In this document: one piece after another, positions 27,011-34,982 of the stretch | How positions within the stretch are numbered: position 1 is the stretch's first letter | How the letters are laid out: each line of letters begins with the position of its first letter | Source: Rhizobiaceae bacterium | GTDB lineage: Bacteria; Pseudomonadota; Alphaproteobacteria; Rhizobiales; Rhizobiaceae | DNA: 64,000 bases | NCBI GenBank assembly: GCA_023953835.1 | Contig: JAMLJB010000002.1 | Coordinates: 340,630 to 404,629, forward strand | Direction: 5' to 3' | Translations under genes and position numbers: made by a program | Notes under the pieces: model-generated | Database searches by the model: none | What the model was told of the DNA's origin: nothing | The model's input: only the letters and a program-made list of their open reading frames with translations

Positions 27011-28525
27011 ACCGACGGCGGAGCGGTCGCCGCTTCTGGAGCCGAGCGCGAACAGCCGCCCCCAGCCCTGCTTCAGCATCGGATAGGTCAGCACCAGCAC
27101 GGTCAACACGATCAACGCCAGGCTGATCGGACGCTGCAGGAACACGAAATAGTCGCCCGACGACATGATGAGCGATCGCCGCACATTGGTTTCAAGCATG
27201 CCGCCGAGCACCAGCGCGAGGATGAAGGGCGCGTAGGGGATCGCCGCCTTGCGCATGAAATAGCCCACCACGCCGAACAGGAAGGCGACGATCACGTCTC
27301 CCATGCTGTTGCTGTCGGAATAGGAGCCGATGACGGCGAGCCCCAGGATGATCGGCACGAGCACCGCCTGCGGAACGCGCAGCATCTTCGTCCACATGGG
27401 CGTCATGGCGAGGCCGAAGGCCAGCATGATGAAGGAGCCGACGATCATCGACGCGAACACCGCATAGACGAGATCGGCATGGCGCGACAGCAGCAGCGGC
27501 CCCGGCACGATGCCGTGCATCATGAAGGCGGTGATGAGCACCGCCGCGCTGCTGGAACCGGGAATGCCGAGGCTGAGCAGCGGCACGAGCGCCCCGCCGA
27601 CCACCGCATTGTTGGCCGCCTCGGGAGCGGCCACGCCTTCCAGCACGCCGGTCCCGAATTTCTCGGGATGCTTCGAAGCGCGCTTTTCCTCGTTGTAGGC
27701 GATGATGGAGGCGATGGCCTTGCCTGCGCCGGGAATGATGCCGATGGCCGTGCCGATGAGCGAAGAGCGCAGATAGGTTATCCGCAACCCCCAGATCTCC
27801 TTCCATGTCGGCAGCGAGCCGGACATCTCGCGCACCGCGGCGGTCTGCGCGTTGGGCGCCTCGATCAACAGCAGCGCCTCGCTGATGGCGCAAATCCCGA
27901 TCAGCACCGGCACGAAGGAAATGCCGTTGACCAGAAACTCCGAATTGAAGTGAAAGCGCGGCATGCCGACCAGAGGGTCGAGCCCGATGGTCGCGACGAA
28001 CAGGCCGAACAGCCCGCTGAGCACACCCTTGATCCACGACGCGCCCAGCAGGCCCGACACCACGGTGAGCGCGAAGATGGCAAGCGCGGCATATTCCGGC
28101 GGCCCGAGCGAAATCGCGAATGTGGCGATCGGCTCGGTGAAGCCGATCAGGAACATCGAACCGATCAGCGCACCGATGGTGGAGGCGATGATGGAGATGC
28201 CGAGCGCCTTGGCCGGCTCGCCGCGCCTCGTGAACTGGTATCCGTCATAGCAGGTAGGGATGGCCCCCGGCTCACCGGGCGTGTTGATCGCGATGGCCGT
28301 GACGCAGCCGCCATATTCTGCGGCGGCATAGATCGTGGTCAGCGCCGCGATGGCGACGATCGGCTCGACCGTGTAGGTCAGGGGCAGAAGCAGCGCCATC
28401 CCCGCCGATGCGTTCAGGCCCGGCAGGATGCCGACCAGATAGCCCAGCACCACGCCCGCCAGCATGCCGACGATGACGTTGATGTCGGCGAGTGCGGCGA
28501 AACCTGTGAGCAGATGTTCAAGCAT
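26996..28525 (-). CDS. tctA: Tripartite tricarboxylate transporter large permease (TctA)
   Basis: 509-aa inner-membrane permease with about twelve helices. The conserved GILPGLNASAGMALLLPLTY near the N-terminus and the central GIPGSSSAAVLITAFMMHG are typical of TctA. The family moves carboxylates with a cation gradient. Last gene of the operon 31493-26996, 22 bp after tctB. Confidence 0.95.
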   Translation of the reverse strand: MLEHLLTGFAALADINVIVGMLAGVVLGYLVGILPGLNASAGMALLLPLTYTVEPIVAIAALTTIYAAAEYGGCVTAIAINTPGEPGAIPTCYDGYQFTRRGEPAKALGISIIASTIGALIGSMFLIGFTEPIATFAISLGPPEYAALAIFALTVVSGLLGASWIKGVLSGLFGLFVATIGLDPLVGMPRFHFNSEFLVNGISFVPVLIGICAISEALLLIEAPNAQTAAVREMSGSLPTWKEIWGLRITYLRSSLIGTAIGIIPGAGKAIASIIAYNEEKRASKHPEKFGTGVLEGVAAPEAANNAVVGGALVPLLSLGIPGSSSAAVLITAFMMHGIVPGPLLLSRHADLVYAVFASMIVGSFIMLAFGLAMTPMWTKMLRVPQAVLVPIILGLAVIGSYSDSNSMGDVIVAFLFGVVGYFMRKAAIPYAPFILALVLGGMLETNVRRSLIMSSGDYFVFLQRPISLALIVLTVLVLTYPMLKQGWGRLFALGSRSGDRSAVGSKRG

Positions 28526-28547
28526 GCGATACCCTGCCGTTTGACGA

Positions 28548-29009
28548 TCAGACTGTGAGGAGAGGAACGGCGAGAAGCCGGTAGAAGCCGAAATAGGCCA
28601 TCAGCGTGAACAGCGCCGGCAACAGGATGAGCGTTTTCCAGTTGCGGATGCCGGCAAGCCAGAGCACGAAGGCGAGATAGAGCGGCGTCGCCCAGAAATA
28701 AAGTTCCATCCTGAAGGCGTAGAGATAGGCCGCCGTCGCCAGCATGGCGATGACCGACCGGAGCGTGATGCCGGGCATCACGTCATCATCCTCCTCGTCG
28801 GAAGCGGTATGGGTGTTCGGCCACAGCACAGCCGAAACACATGACCACAGGCCGATAAGGAAGATCAGCACGAGGACGAGCCTCGGCATGAACATGGTGC
28901 CCGGATCGCCCGGCCCGCCGCCGAGAACACGGTAGCTGAGGCTCGCCGCGTAGAGACCCACACTTGCCATGCAGGCTCCGAGTCCGATCGTGAAATGCGT
29001 CCGATCCAA
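28548..29009 (-). CDS. tctB: Tripartite tricarboxylate transporter small subunit (TctB)
   Basis: 153-aa membrane protein with four hydrophobic helices (ACMASVGLYAASLSY, LVLVLIFLIGLWSCVSAVLW, LLPALFTLMAYFGFYRLL). A TTG at 29009 is taken as start because GGAGGAG lies 7 bases upstream; no ATG fits. TctB sequences are poorly conserved, and the position between TctC and TctA supports the call. Confidence 0.9.
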   Translation of the reverse strand: MDRTHFTIGLGACMASVGLYAASLSYRVLGGGPGDPGTMFMPRLVLVLIFLIGLWSCVSAVLWPNTHTASDEEDDDVMPGITLRSVIAMLATAAYLYAFRMELYFWATPLYLAFVLWLAGIRNWKTLILLPALFTLMAYFGFYRLLAVPLLTV

Positions 29010-29043
29010 TGGATTTCTCCTCCGCGCGTCTGCTGTGCGGAAC

Positions 29044-29074
29044 GTCCGGGCGCGGTGTTTGCCTGCGCCCGGAC
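29044..29074 (-). other. Intercistronic stem-loop between tctC and tctB
   Basis: Perfect 10-bp stem GTCCGGGCGC (29044-29053) / GCGCCCGGAC (29065-29074) with an 11-base loop, 9 bases past the tctC stop codon. Probably limits transcription or protects the tctC message. Confidence 0.6.
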
Positions 29075-29083
29075 AGGCCGGGA

Positions 29084-30040
29084 TCACTGGATGAGCCCGG
29101 CGTCCTTGAACGATTTGGTGATGTCCTGATATTCGGACTCGGCCCGGGTCTGAGCCTCCTTATGGTCGAGATAGGAGATGTCGACGCCCGCCAGCTTCGC
29201 CCATTCCTTGAAGGTTTCGGTCTCGACTGTCTTTTTCGTCACGGCATCGATCTGTGCCAGCACATCCTCGGGAATGCCCTGCCTGCCGATCAGCCCGCGC
29301 CAGTGCGACAGCACCACGTCGAAGCCCAGTTCCTTCAATGTCGGGGAGCCGGGCAGGAGCGGCAATTGCTCCTCGCCGGCGACGACGAGCACGCGCGCCT
29401 TCTTGGCCTCCACCGCCTGCACCATCTGGCTCGGATAGGTGGCCGCAAGGTCGGCATTGCCGCCAAGCATGGCGACCACCGTTTCGCCGCTCGACCCGAA
29501 GGGAATGATGTTGAACGAGACGTCGGCTGCCTTGGCGACCTTCATCGAGTCGGCCCACACGGTCGATCCGGCCGTGTAGGTGGCGAGGCTGATCGTGCCC
29601 GGATTGGCCTTGCCCGCCGCAACCAGGTCGCCGAAGGTCTGGTATGGACTGTCGGCCCTGACGGCGAAAACCGGAACCTCACCGACAAGGCGGGCGACCC
29701 ACTGGAAATCCTCCGGCTTGTAGAAGCCCGCTCCCATCGCAAGCTCGCCGAGGAAGGCCCGGGTCTGGGTCGCGAGCGTATAGCCGTCGGCCGGGGCGCG
29801 ATGCAGCGCCGGCATGGTTTCCTTGCCCTTGACCTCGACGACGAAGGATTGCCCGGTCACCTCTTCGGCGGCCTTGGCAAAGGCGCGCGCCATGAGGTCT
29901 GTCGAGGACCCGGCGCCGGAATGGACGAAGATCGTCACGGGCTTCTCGGGCCAGTCGGCAAGCGCCTCGCCGGTCAGAGCAAGTGAAAACAACCCTGTCG
30001 CCGCCACGGACATGGCGACCAGACTACGCATCAATCTCAT
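29084..30040 (-). CDS. tctC: Tripartite tricarboxylate transporter substrate-binding protein (TctC)
   Basis: 318-aa periplasmic receptor of the Bug/TctC family. Signal peptide with cleavage near ALA|DW; mature protein begins WPEKPVTIFVHSGAGSSTDLMARAF, the family's usual opening. Binds carboxylates through backbone and water contacts, so substrate cannot be read directly. Second gene of operon 31493-26996, 25 bp after the PrpD gene. Confidence 0.94.
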   Translation of the reverse strand: MRLMRSLVAMSVAATGLFSLALTGEALADWPEKPVTIFVHSGAGSSTDLMARAFAKAAEEVTGQSFVVEVKGKETMPALHRAPADGYTLATQTRAFLGELAMGAGFYKPEDFQWVARLVGEVPVFAVRADSPYQTFGDLVAAGKANPGTISLATYTAGSTVWADSMKVAKAADVSFNIIPFGSSGETVVAMLGGNADLAATYPSQMVQAVEAKKARVLVVAGEEQLPLLPGSPTLKELGFDVVLSHWRGLIGRQGIPEDVLAQIDAVTKKTVETETFKEWAKLAGVDISYLDHKEAQTRAESEYQDITKSFKDAGLIQ

Positions 30041-30065
30041 GACTTCCTCCCTGAATAACTATCGT

Positions 30066-31493
30066 TCACTCGGCGGGGATGCGAACTCCCCCGGCCACCT
30101 TGTCGCCCGCCAGCAGCCTGTTGACCTCGGCAATCGATGCGACATCCTCCAGGTGCATCAGCATTTCGAGGGCACGGCTCGCAGCGCGCTGCGAAAGCAC
30201 GAGCGTCGCGCAATCCATGAACTTGGTCTCAAGCTCTTCCCGTGTGAGCGGGACTTCCGGATTGCCTTTCGAGATGTCCACCGTCTTCTCGATGGTCCGG
30301 CCATCGGCGAGCGTCGCCTCCATTTTGACTGGACGGCTGCCGATCTTCCACGCACGGTCGATGTCATCGTCGACGCGGATCGAGACGCGCTTCACCAGTT
30401 CGCGCACCTTTGGATCGTTGACGGCCTCGTCGGTGAAGGTGCCGAGCGTCAGCTTGCCGTCCGTGATGGCGCGCGCCACCGTGTAGTTGGCCGAGAACTT
30501 CGCTTCCAGCCCTGTGCTCGGCAGATGGTACGACAGCTTGTCATAGGTATAGCGCGTCGCGCGGATGTCGATCGCCCGCACATCGTCGGGCCGCACCTTG
30601 TCCTCACGGTATAGCCGCAGGGCGGCGTCGATGCTGGTGTGCGCCGAGACGCAGCACGGATAGGGTTTGATGACGACACCGCGCACGTCCAGCTCATATT
30701 CTTTGCCGAGTTCTTCCAGAGCTTCCATGCGGGCGGGCAGGCCGCGCGAATAGACCGCGTGGAAGCTGCGGGGACCGTCGAAGGGATGCGGGACGGAGGT
30801 GAGGCCCTTTTGCGCAAGCAGCGCCGCCTCGACGCCGTTGCGCGCCGCAAGCCCGGCATGCAGCGGCTTGGTCATCGTGCCGAAATTGCTGGTGTTGCCG
30901 CTGGTCATCGAATAGGCGATGCCGAGCGCGTGCGCCGTCTGCTCCGCGTCGAGCCCAAGCAACTTGCAGCAGGCCGCCGTCGCGCCGAACGTACCGATGC
31001 TGATGGTCGCGTGCCAGCCGTTTTCAAGCGAATGCGCGGGCTGCGTCGTCCTGCCGATCTTGGCCATGACCTCGAAACCGGTCGCATAGGCAAGCAGCAG
31101 GTCGCGGCCCGACTTGCCCCTCGCCTCGGCCAGCGCGAACAGCGCGCCGGTCAACGACACGCTCGGATGGCCGATCAGCCCCCATGTGACATCATCGAAA
31201 TCGAGCGCATGAGCCGCCGTTCCATTGACGAGCGCGGCATCGTGCGGTGCAGCCCTGAACGCATGGCCCCAGATGGTCGAACGCCCGTTGCCCGCGCTTT
31301 CCCTCGCCCATTCGGCGGTGATTTCCCCGACCGGCTCGATCGATCCGGCGACCGCGACGCCAACACAATCGAGGATCGCCTCGCGCGCCACCCTCAGGCC
31401 GTTTTCCGGGACGCGCTCCAGCGTGCTGGACACGATGAAATCGACGATCCGCTTCGTATGCGCCGTTTCGGCCTGATGTGGAAATTCACCCAT
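30066..31493 (-). CDS. MmgE/PrpD family protein
   Basis: 475-aa cytoplasmic dehydratase/isomerase-like protein. Family marks: AREAILDCVGVAVAGS, NGTAAHALDFDDVTWG, SLTGALFALAEARGKSG, and KPYPCCVSAHTSIDAALRL in the lid region. It is a clear but diverged relative of the PrpD at 22094-23515. First gene of the TTT operon, which links uptake of a carboxylate to its dehydration or epimerisation (inference). Promoter region upstream has two TATACCA copies 10 bp apart. Confidence 0.92.
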   Translation of the reverse strand: MGEFPHQAETAHTKRIVDFIVSSTLERVPENGLRVAREAILDCVGVAVAGSIEPVGEITAEWARESAGNGRSTIWGHAFRAAPHDAALVNGTAAHALDFDDVTWGLIGHPSVSLTGALFALAEARGKSGRDLLLAYATGFEVMAKIGRTTQPAHSLENGWHATISIGTFGATAACCKLLGLDAEQTAHALGIAYSMTSGNTSNFGTMTKPLHAGLAARNGVEAALLAQKGLTSVPHPFDGPRSFHAVYSRGLPARMEALEELGKEYELDVRGVVIKPYPCCVSAHTSIDAALRLYREDKVRPDDVRAIDIRATRYTYDKLSYHLPSTGLEAKFSANYTVARAITDGKLTLGTFTDEAVNDPKVRELVKRVSIRVDDDIDRAWKIGSRPVKMEATLADGRTIEKTVDISKGNPEVPLTREELETKFMDCATLVLSQRAASRALEMLMHLEDVASIAEVNRLLAGDKVAGGVRIPAE

Positions 31494-31511
31494 TTTCGCT
31501 GCAATCTCATC

Positions 31512-31529
31512 TGGTATACATTGGTATAA
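31512..31529 (-). promoter_or_regulatory. Tandem TATACCA operator-like repeats before the TTT operon
   Basis: On the minus strand TATACCA occurs twice (31528-31522 and 31518-31512), exactly one helical turn apart; the second includes GTATAC (31514-31519). They lie 20-35 bp upstream of the start at 31493, where a repressor would overlap the promoter. The rest of 31530-31678 shows nothing I can name. Confidence 0.45.
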
Positions 31530-31678
31530 TTAAACATACGTCGTAATTCCGCGCCTCGTCAAGGTGGACGGCGGTTTAATTTCCGCAGGACGGACGACAC
31601 AACGCCCAGCGGCTCCGGTGGCGGGTACCGGAGCGGTTGAAGAAAATGGATATGGTCGGCTGGTGCGGAGCGGTTCGC

Positions 31679-31837
31679 TCAGTGGATGGAAGCGTACATG
31701 ACCTTGCGGGCGGGAGCGACCGCGTCTTCGAGGTCGAGGAAGATGGCGTCTGCCTTGGAGGCTGCGGCCTTGCTGAAAAACTCGGTGGATGTGGCGGGAA
31801 CGGCGAGCAAGGACCGCTGGACGAGGCACGGCGCGCG
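31679..31837 (-). pseudogene. Remnant of HpcH/HpaI aldolase / citrate lyase beta (CitE-like) gene
   Basis: A 52-codon open stretch ending in TGA at 31679-31681 encodes RSLLAVPATSTEFFSKAAAS followed by KADAIFLDLEDAVAPARK. This is unmistakably the N-terminal part of CitE/HpcH-type lyases (normally ~290 residues). It has no ATG/GTG start, an in-frame TAA lies just upstream (31838-31840), and after APARK the frame ends in VMYASIH. The remaining ~240 residues, including the acidic metal ligands of the C-terminal half, are absent. Such lyases cleave malyl/citramalyl-CoA-like thioesters, which would fit the surrounding PrpD/TTT genes, so part of the pathway seems to have been deleted. Confidence 0.75.
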
Positions 31838-31884
31838 TTAGCGCGCTATGCTGACAATGGATCGGGAAAACTGCTAACTGAGTC

Positions 31885-33318
31885 TCAGGCGGTCGGGTCG
31901 ATGGTCACGAATTTCGACACCAGATAAGCCTCGACGGCTTCCGGGCCGCCTTCTGAGCCATAGCCGCTGTCGCGCACGCCGCCGAAATGCGTTTCCGGCT
32001 GCCCGATGCCCAGATGGTTGACTGTCATCATGCCAGCCTTGACATTCTGCATGAGCGCGTCGACCCGCTTCTGCGAGCGCGAAAACGCATAGCTCGCAAG
32101 GCCGTAGGGCAGCCGGTTGGCCTCTGAAATCGCTTCCTCGATGTCGCTGAACCGGCAGATCAGGGCGAGCGGACCGAAAGGCTCCTCGTTCATGATGCGC
32201 ATCTCCGTCGACAGGTCGGCAAGCACGGTGGGCTCATAGAAGCTGCCCTGGTTCGAATGGCGTCGACCGCCCGTCAGAACCCGTGCGCCCTTGTCCGCCG
32301 CGTCCTGCACCAACGCGTCGATGGCGGTTAGCCGACGCTCGCTGACCACCGGACCCATCACTGTGTCAGCGTCGAGCCCGTTGCCGATCCTGATGGCTTT
32401 CGCGCCCGCGACGAAGCGCTCCACGAACTCGTCATAGATGCCGTCCTGCACGAGGAAGCGTGTGGGCGAAACGCAGACCTGGCCCGCATTGCGGAACTTC
32501 GACATGGTCATCGTCGCCGCCGTCTTTTCGACGTCCGTATCGTCGAACACGAAAACGGGCGCATGACCTCCAAGCTCCATCGTGGCGGGCTTCATGTGCG
32601 AGCCCGCGAGACCGGCCAGGTGCTTGCCCACCGGCACCGATCCCGTGAACGAAATCTTGCGAATGACAGGATGGGGAACGAGATAGCCGGAAATGTCGGC
32701 GGGCACGCCGAAGACAAGGTTTGCCACGCCTGCCGGCAGGCCCGCATCGGCGAAGATCTGGAATATGGCGGCAGCCGACGCGGGCGTCTCCTCGGACGCC
32801 TTGGCAATTATCGAGCAGCCCGCGGCAAGCGCCGCGCCGAGCTTGCGCGCAAGCTGGCTGACCGGGAAGTTCCACGGCGTGAAGGCGGCGACCGGCCCGA
32901 CCGGCTCGTGCAGGAGCACCTGCCGCACCTTGCTGAGGCGCGCCGGTATCACGCGGCCATAGGTGCGCCGCGCTTCTTCCGCGCACCAGTCGATGACGTC
33001 GATGGCGAGCCCGATCTCCAGCCGCGCTTCACCGAGCGGCTTGCCCTGCTCTATCGTGATGAGGCGCGCCACGTCCTCGGTGCGCGCCCGCAGCAGGTCC
33101 GCCGCCTTGCGCAGCAGTTTGTAGCGGTCGAAGGCGGATGTGCCGCTCCATTCCGAAAAAGCCTTTTCGGCGCAGGCGAGTGCGTCGTCGAGGTCCGCCC
33201 TGGTGGCAACCGCGACGGTGCCGACAACCCCGCCAGTGGCCGGATTGACGATGTCGATGGTTTCCCCGCCGCTGCCGTCGCGCCATTCGCCATTGATGAA
33301 AAGCCGTATGGGATACAT
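31885..33318 (-). CDS. NAD(P)-dependent aldehyde dehydrogenase (succinate-semialdehyde type)
   Basis: 477-aa cytoplasmic enzyme. Catalytic Cys282 in NAGQVCVSPTRF, Glu248 in MELGGHAPVF, Asn150 in FTPWNFP, and the C-terminal HFGGVRDSGYGSEGG are all as in GabD/glutarate- and succinate-semialdehyde dehydrogenases. Oxidises an omega-semialdehyde or similar aldehyde to an acid. Start ATG 33318 follows AGCAT after GGAG. Lies 54 bp after the AA_synth gene and is probably cotranscribed from the promoter with a LysR box at 34033. Confidence 0.93.
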   Translation of the reverse strand: MYPIRLFINGEWRDGSGGETIDIVNPATGGVVGTVAVATRADLDDALACAEKAFSEWSGTSAFDRYKLLRKAADLLRARTEDVARLITIEQGKPLGEARLEIGLAIDVIDWCAEEARRTYGRVIPARLSKVRQVLLHEPVGPVAAFTPWNFPVSQLARKLGAALAAGCSIIAKASEETPASAAAIFQIFADAGLPAGVANLVFGVPADISGYLVPHPVIRKISFTGSVPVGKHLAGLAGSHMKPATMELGGHAPVFVFDDTDVEKTAATMTMSKFRNAGQVCVSPTRFLVQDGIYDEFVERFVAGAKAIRIGNGLDADTVMGPVVSERRLTAIDALVQDAADKGARVLTGGRRHSNQGSFYEPTVLADLSTEMRIMNEEPFGPLALICRFSDIEEAISEANRLPYGLASYAFSRSQKRVDALMQNVKAGMMTVNHLGIGQPETHFGGVRDSGYGSEGGPEAVEAYLVSKFVTIDPTA

Positions 33319-33372
33319 GCTATGCTCCAGATTCCAGACTTTGCGCCACCAGATGAGCCGTGGCCGTTGCTT

Positions 33373-33951
33373 CTAACGCTGGCCGTCGCCGACCGAAATC
33401 TGGTCCGCGCGAAGCCCGCCCAGCCGGTCGTGAATGCGACCGCCGGTCGCCATGACGACGCCGTAGAGCAATTCGTTCGGGCGCGGCGCGTCAAGCGCCC
33501 CGATCTCCATTGTGTTGAAGTGGCTGCGGACATAGCACGCATTGATGTGGAAAAGCGGCGTCGGCAGCCGGTAGCCCGCGGCCGCCACGGCCTTGGTCGC
33601 CGGCACAACCGCCTTCGCGCCGAGATATTCCCGCAACGACGCGCCGCCAGCCTCATGCCAGATCGCGCCATGTTCCAGCTCGCCGTTCACGCCGACGATG
33701 GCGCCCTTGCCATAGGCCTCGATGCGCTCCTTGCCGCCGAGCGCGGTGGCCAGTTCCTCGGTCAGCGCGGCACCCAGGCTGCGCGCCTCCGCCATGAAGG
33801 GAAGCAGGTCCTCCACATATCTGCCCGCAAAGGGGTTGGAGACGACCGCATATGCCGCGCCCATCAGCAAGGGGGTCGCGGGGGCAGGGCCGCCCTCGTG
33901 GTAGATTGTGTCCACGACAATCGACTTCTTGCGAATATTGATCAACGACAT
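33373..33951 (-). CDS. Amino acid synthesis (AA_synth, PF06684-type) family protein
   Basis: 192-aa cytoplasmic protein beginning MSLINIRKKSIVVDTIYHEG, with GAAYAVVSNPFAGRYVEDL and AIVGVNGELEHGAIWHE, the typical stretches of a small family labelled amino acid synthesis protein. The biochemical role is poorly established; members often sit in catabolic clusters with carboxylate transporters. ATG 33951 follows GGAGGGCACTC; a longer frame to 34026 runs into the regulatory region. Divergent from the LysR gene. Confidence 0.82.
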   Translation of the reverse strand: MSLINIRKKSIVVDTIYHEGGPAPATPLLMGAAYAVVSNPFAGRYVEDLLPFMAEARSLGAALTEELATALGGKERIEAYGKGAIVGVNGELEHGAIWHEAGGASLREYLGAKAVVPATKAVAAAGYRLPTPLFHINACYVRSHFNTMEIGALDAPRPNELLYGVVMATGGRIHDRLGGLRADQISVGDGQR

Positions 33952-34021
33952 GAGTGCCCTCCGCTCCTGACTGGTCGTGAGGTCTTCTAAACACTTGCCG
34001 GGCTTTGTGGACATGCTAATT

Positions 34022-34047
34022 GCCACGTGGCTATAACACTTGGTTAT
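34022..34047. promoter_or_regulatory. LysR-type box and adjacent palindrome
   Basis: ATAAC-ACTTG-GTTAT (34033-34047) is a perfect 5-bp inverted repeat containing T-N11-A, the LysR binding pattern. The perfect palindrome GCCACGTGGC (34022-34031) is directly beside it. Site is 26 bp before the LysR start and 82 bp before the AA_synth start. Near-identical boxes occur at 38984 and 48359. Confidence 0.65.
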
Positions 34048-34073
34048 GGTGTCGAGTCGAGGGGCCGGATTCC

Positions 34074-34982
34074 TTGAAATTCAGACTACGTCAGATGGAA
34101 GTGTTTCGCGCGGTCATGCTCACCGGCTCGATCAGCGGAGCGGCCAAGATGCTCTTCGTCTCCCAGCCGGCCGTGAGCCGCATCGTGTCACACACCGAAT
34201 CGAGTCTTGGCCTTTCGCTGTTCACCCGCAAGGGCGGCAAGCTCATTCCCACCATCGAGGCGGAACGCCTCTATGCCGAGGTCGACGACTTCTATCGCGC
34301 CGCGCTTCAGGTCGACGAGTTCGCCCGCAATCTGGCGCAAGGCACCCCCAGCGCACTCAGCATCGTGGGAAGCCCGAGCCTCAGCCGCGCGGTGCTGGTG
34401 CCGGCGATCCAGAAGTTCTGCGAACTCTACCCCAAGGTCGAGATCGAGTATCACACGGTCCTGCTCAATGCGATGCCCAACGAGGTGCTGAGCAACCGCG
34501 TGGACGTGGCCGTGTCGGTGCTGCCGCTGGAGCATCCCAACGTCGTTTCGCGGCCCTTCACCAGTGGCCGCATGATCTGCATCCTGCCGACGGGACATCC
34601 GCTGCTTGGCAAGCGCACGATCAGCGTGGCCGACCTGTCCAGTGAGCCGCTGGTGCTGCATCATCCCAAGATTGCTTTCGGGCGGCTGGTGGAAAGCATG
34701 TTCCGCGAACAGAACCTCCCGATCATTCGCAGGGCCACCGTGCTCCAGACCGAAGCCGCGTGCGCATTGGTCGAGGCCGGGGTGGGCATTGCCATCGTCG
34801 ATCCCTACACGCCGTGGGGAAACACGTGGCGCATCGAGAAGCGTCCGCTGGAGCAGGAAATTCCGCTGCGCCCCTGCATCGGCTATTCCATATTCGAGAA
34901 TCCGAACCGCAACGCGCAACGGTTCATGAACATCATCAAGTCGCTGAGCAATGAAATGAGCTGGGCCGCCTCCGTGCCTTAG
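34074..34982 (+). CDS. LysR-family transcriptional regulator
   Basis: 302-aa regulator: N-terminal winged helix-turn-helix (MEVFRAVMLTGSISGAAKML, then VSQPAVSRIVSHTESSLGL) and a LysR substrate-binding domain (ALSIVGSPSLSRAVLVPAI). The TTG at 34074 is taken as start, 9 bases after GAGGGG; an ATG seven codons later is possible. It is divergent from the AA_synth-ALDH operon and overlaps the convergent FAD-dehydrogenase gene by 4 bp. It probably recognises the ATAAC-N5-GTTAT boxes found three times in the window. Confidence 0.92.
   Translation: MKFRLRQMEVFRAVMLTGSISGAAKMLFVSQPAVSRIVSHTESSLGLSLFTRKGGKLIPTIEAERLYAEVDDFYRAALQVDEFARNLAQGTPSALSIVGSPSLSRAVLVPAIQKFCELYPKVEIEYHTVLLNAMPNEVLSNRVDVAVSVLPLEHPNVVSRPFTSGRMICILPTGHPLLGKRTISVADLSSEPLVLHHPKIAFGRLVESMFREQNLPIIRRATVLQTEAACALVEAGVGIAIVDPYTPWGNTWRIEKRPLEQEIPLRPCIGYSIFENPNRNAQRFMNIIKSLSNEMSWAASVP

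Noticed and set aside
31637..31927. 96-codon open frame on the plus strand
   Set aside because: Antisense to the CitE remnant and the end of the aldehyde dehydrogenase; no recognisable domain or ribosome site.
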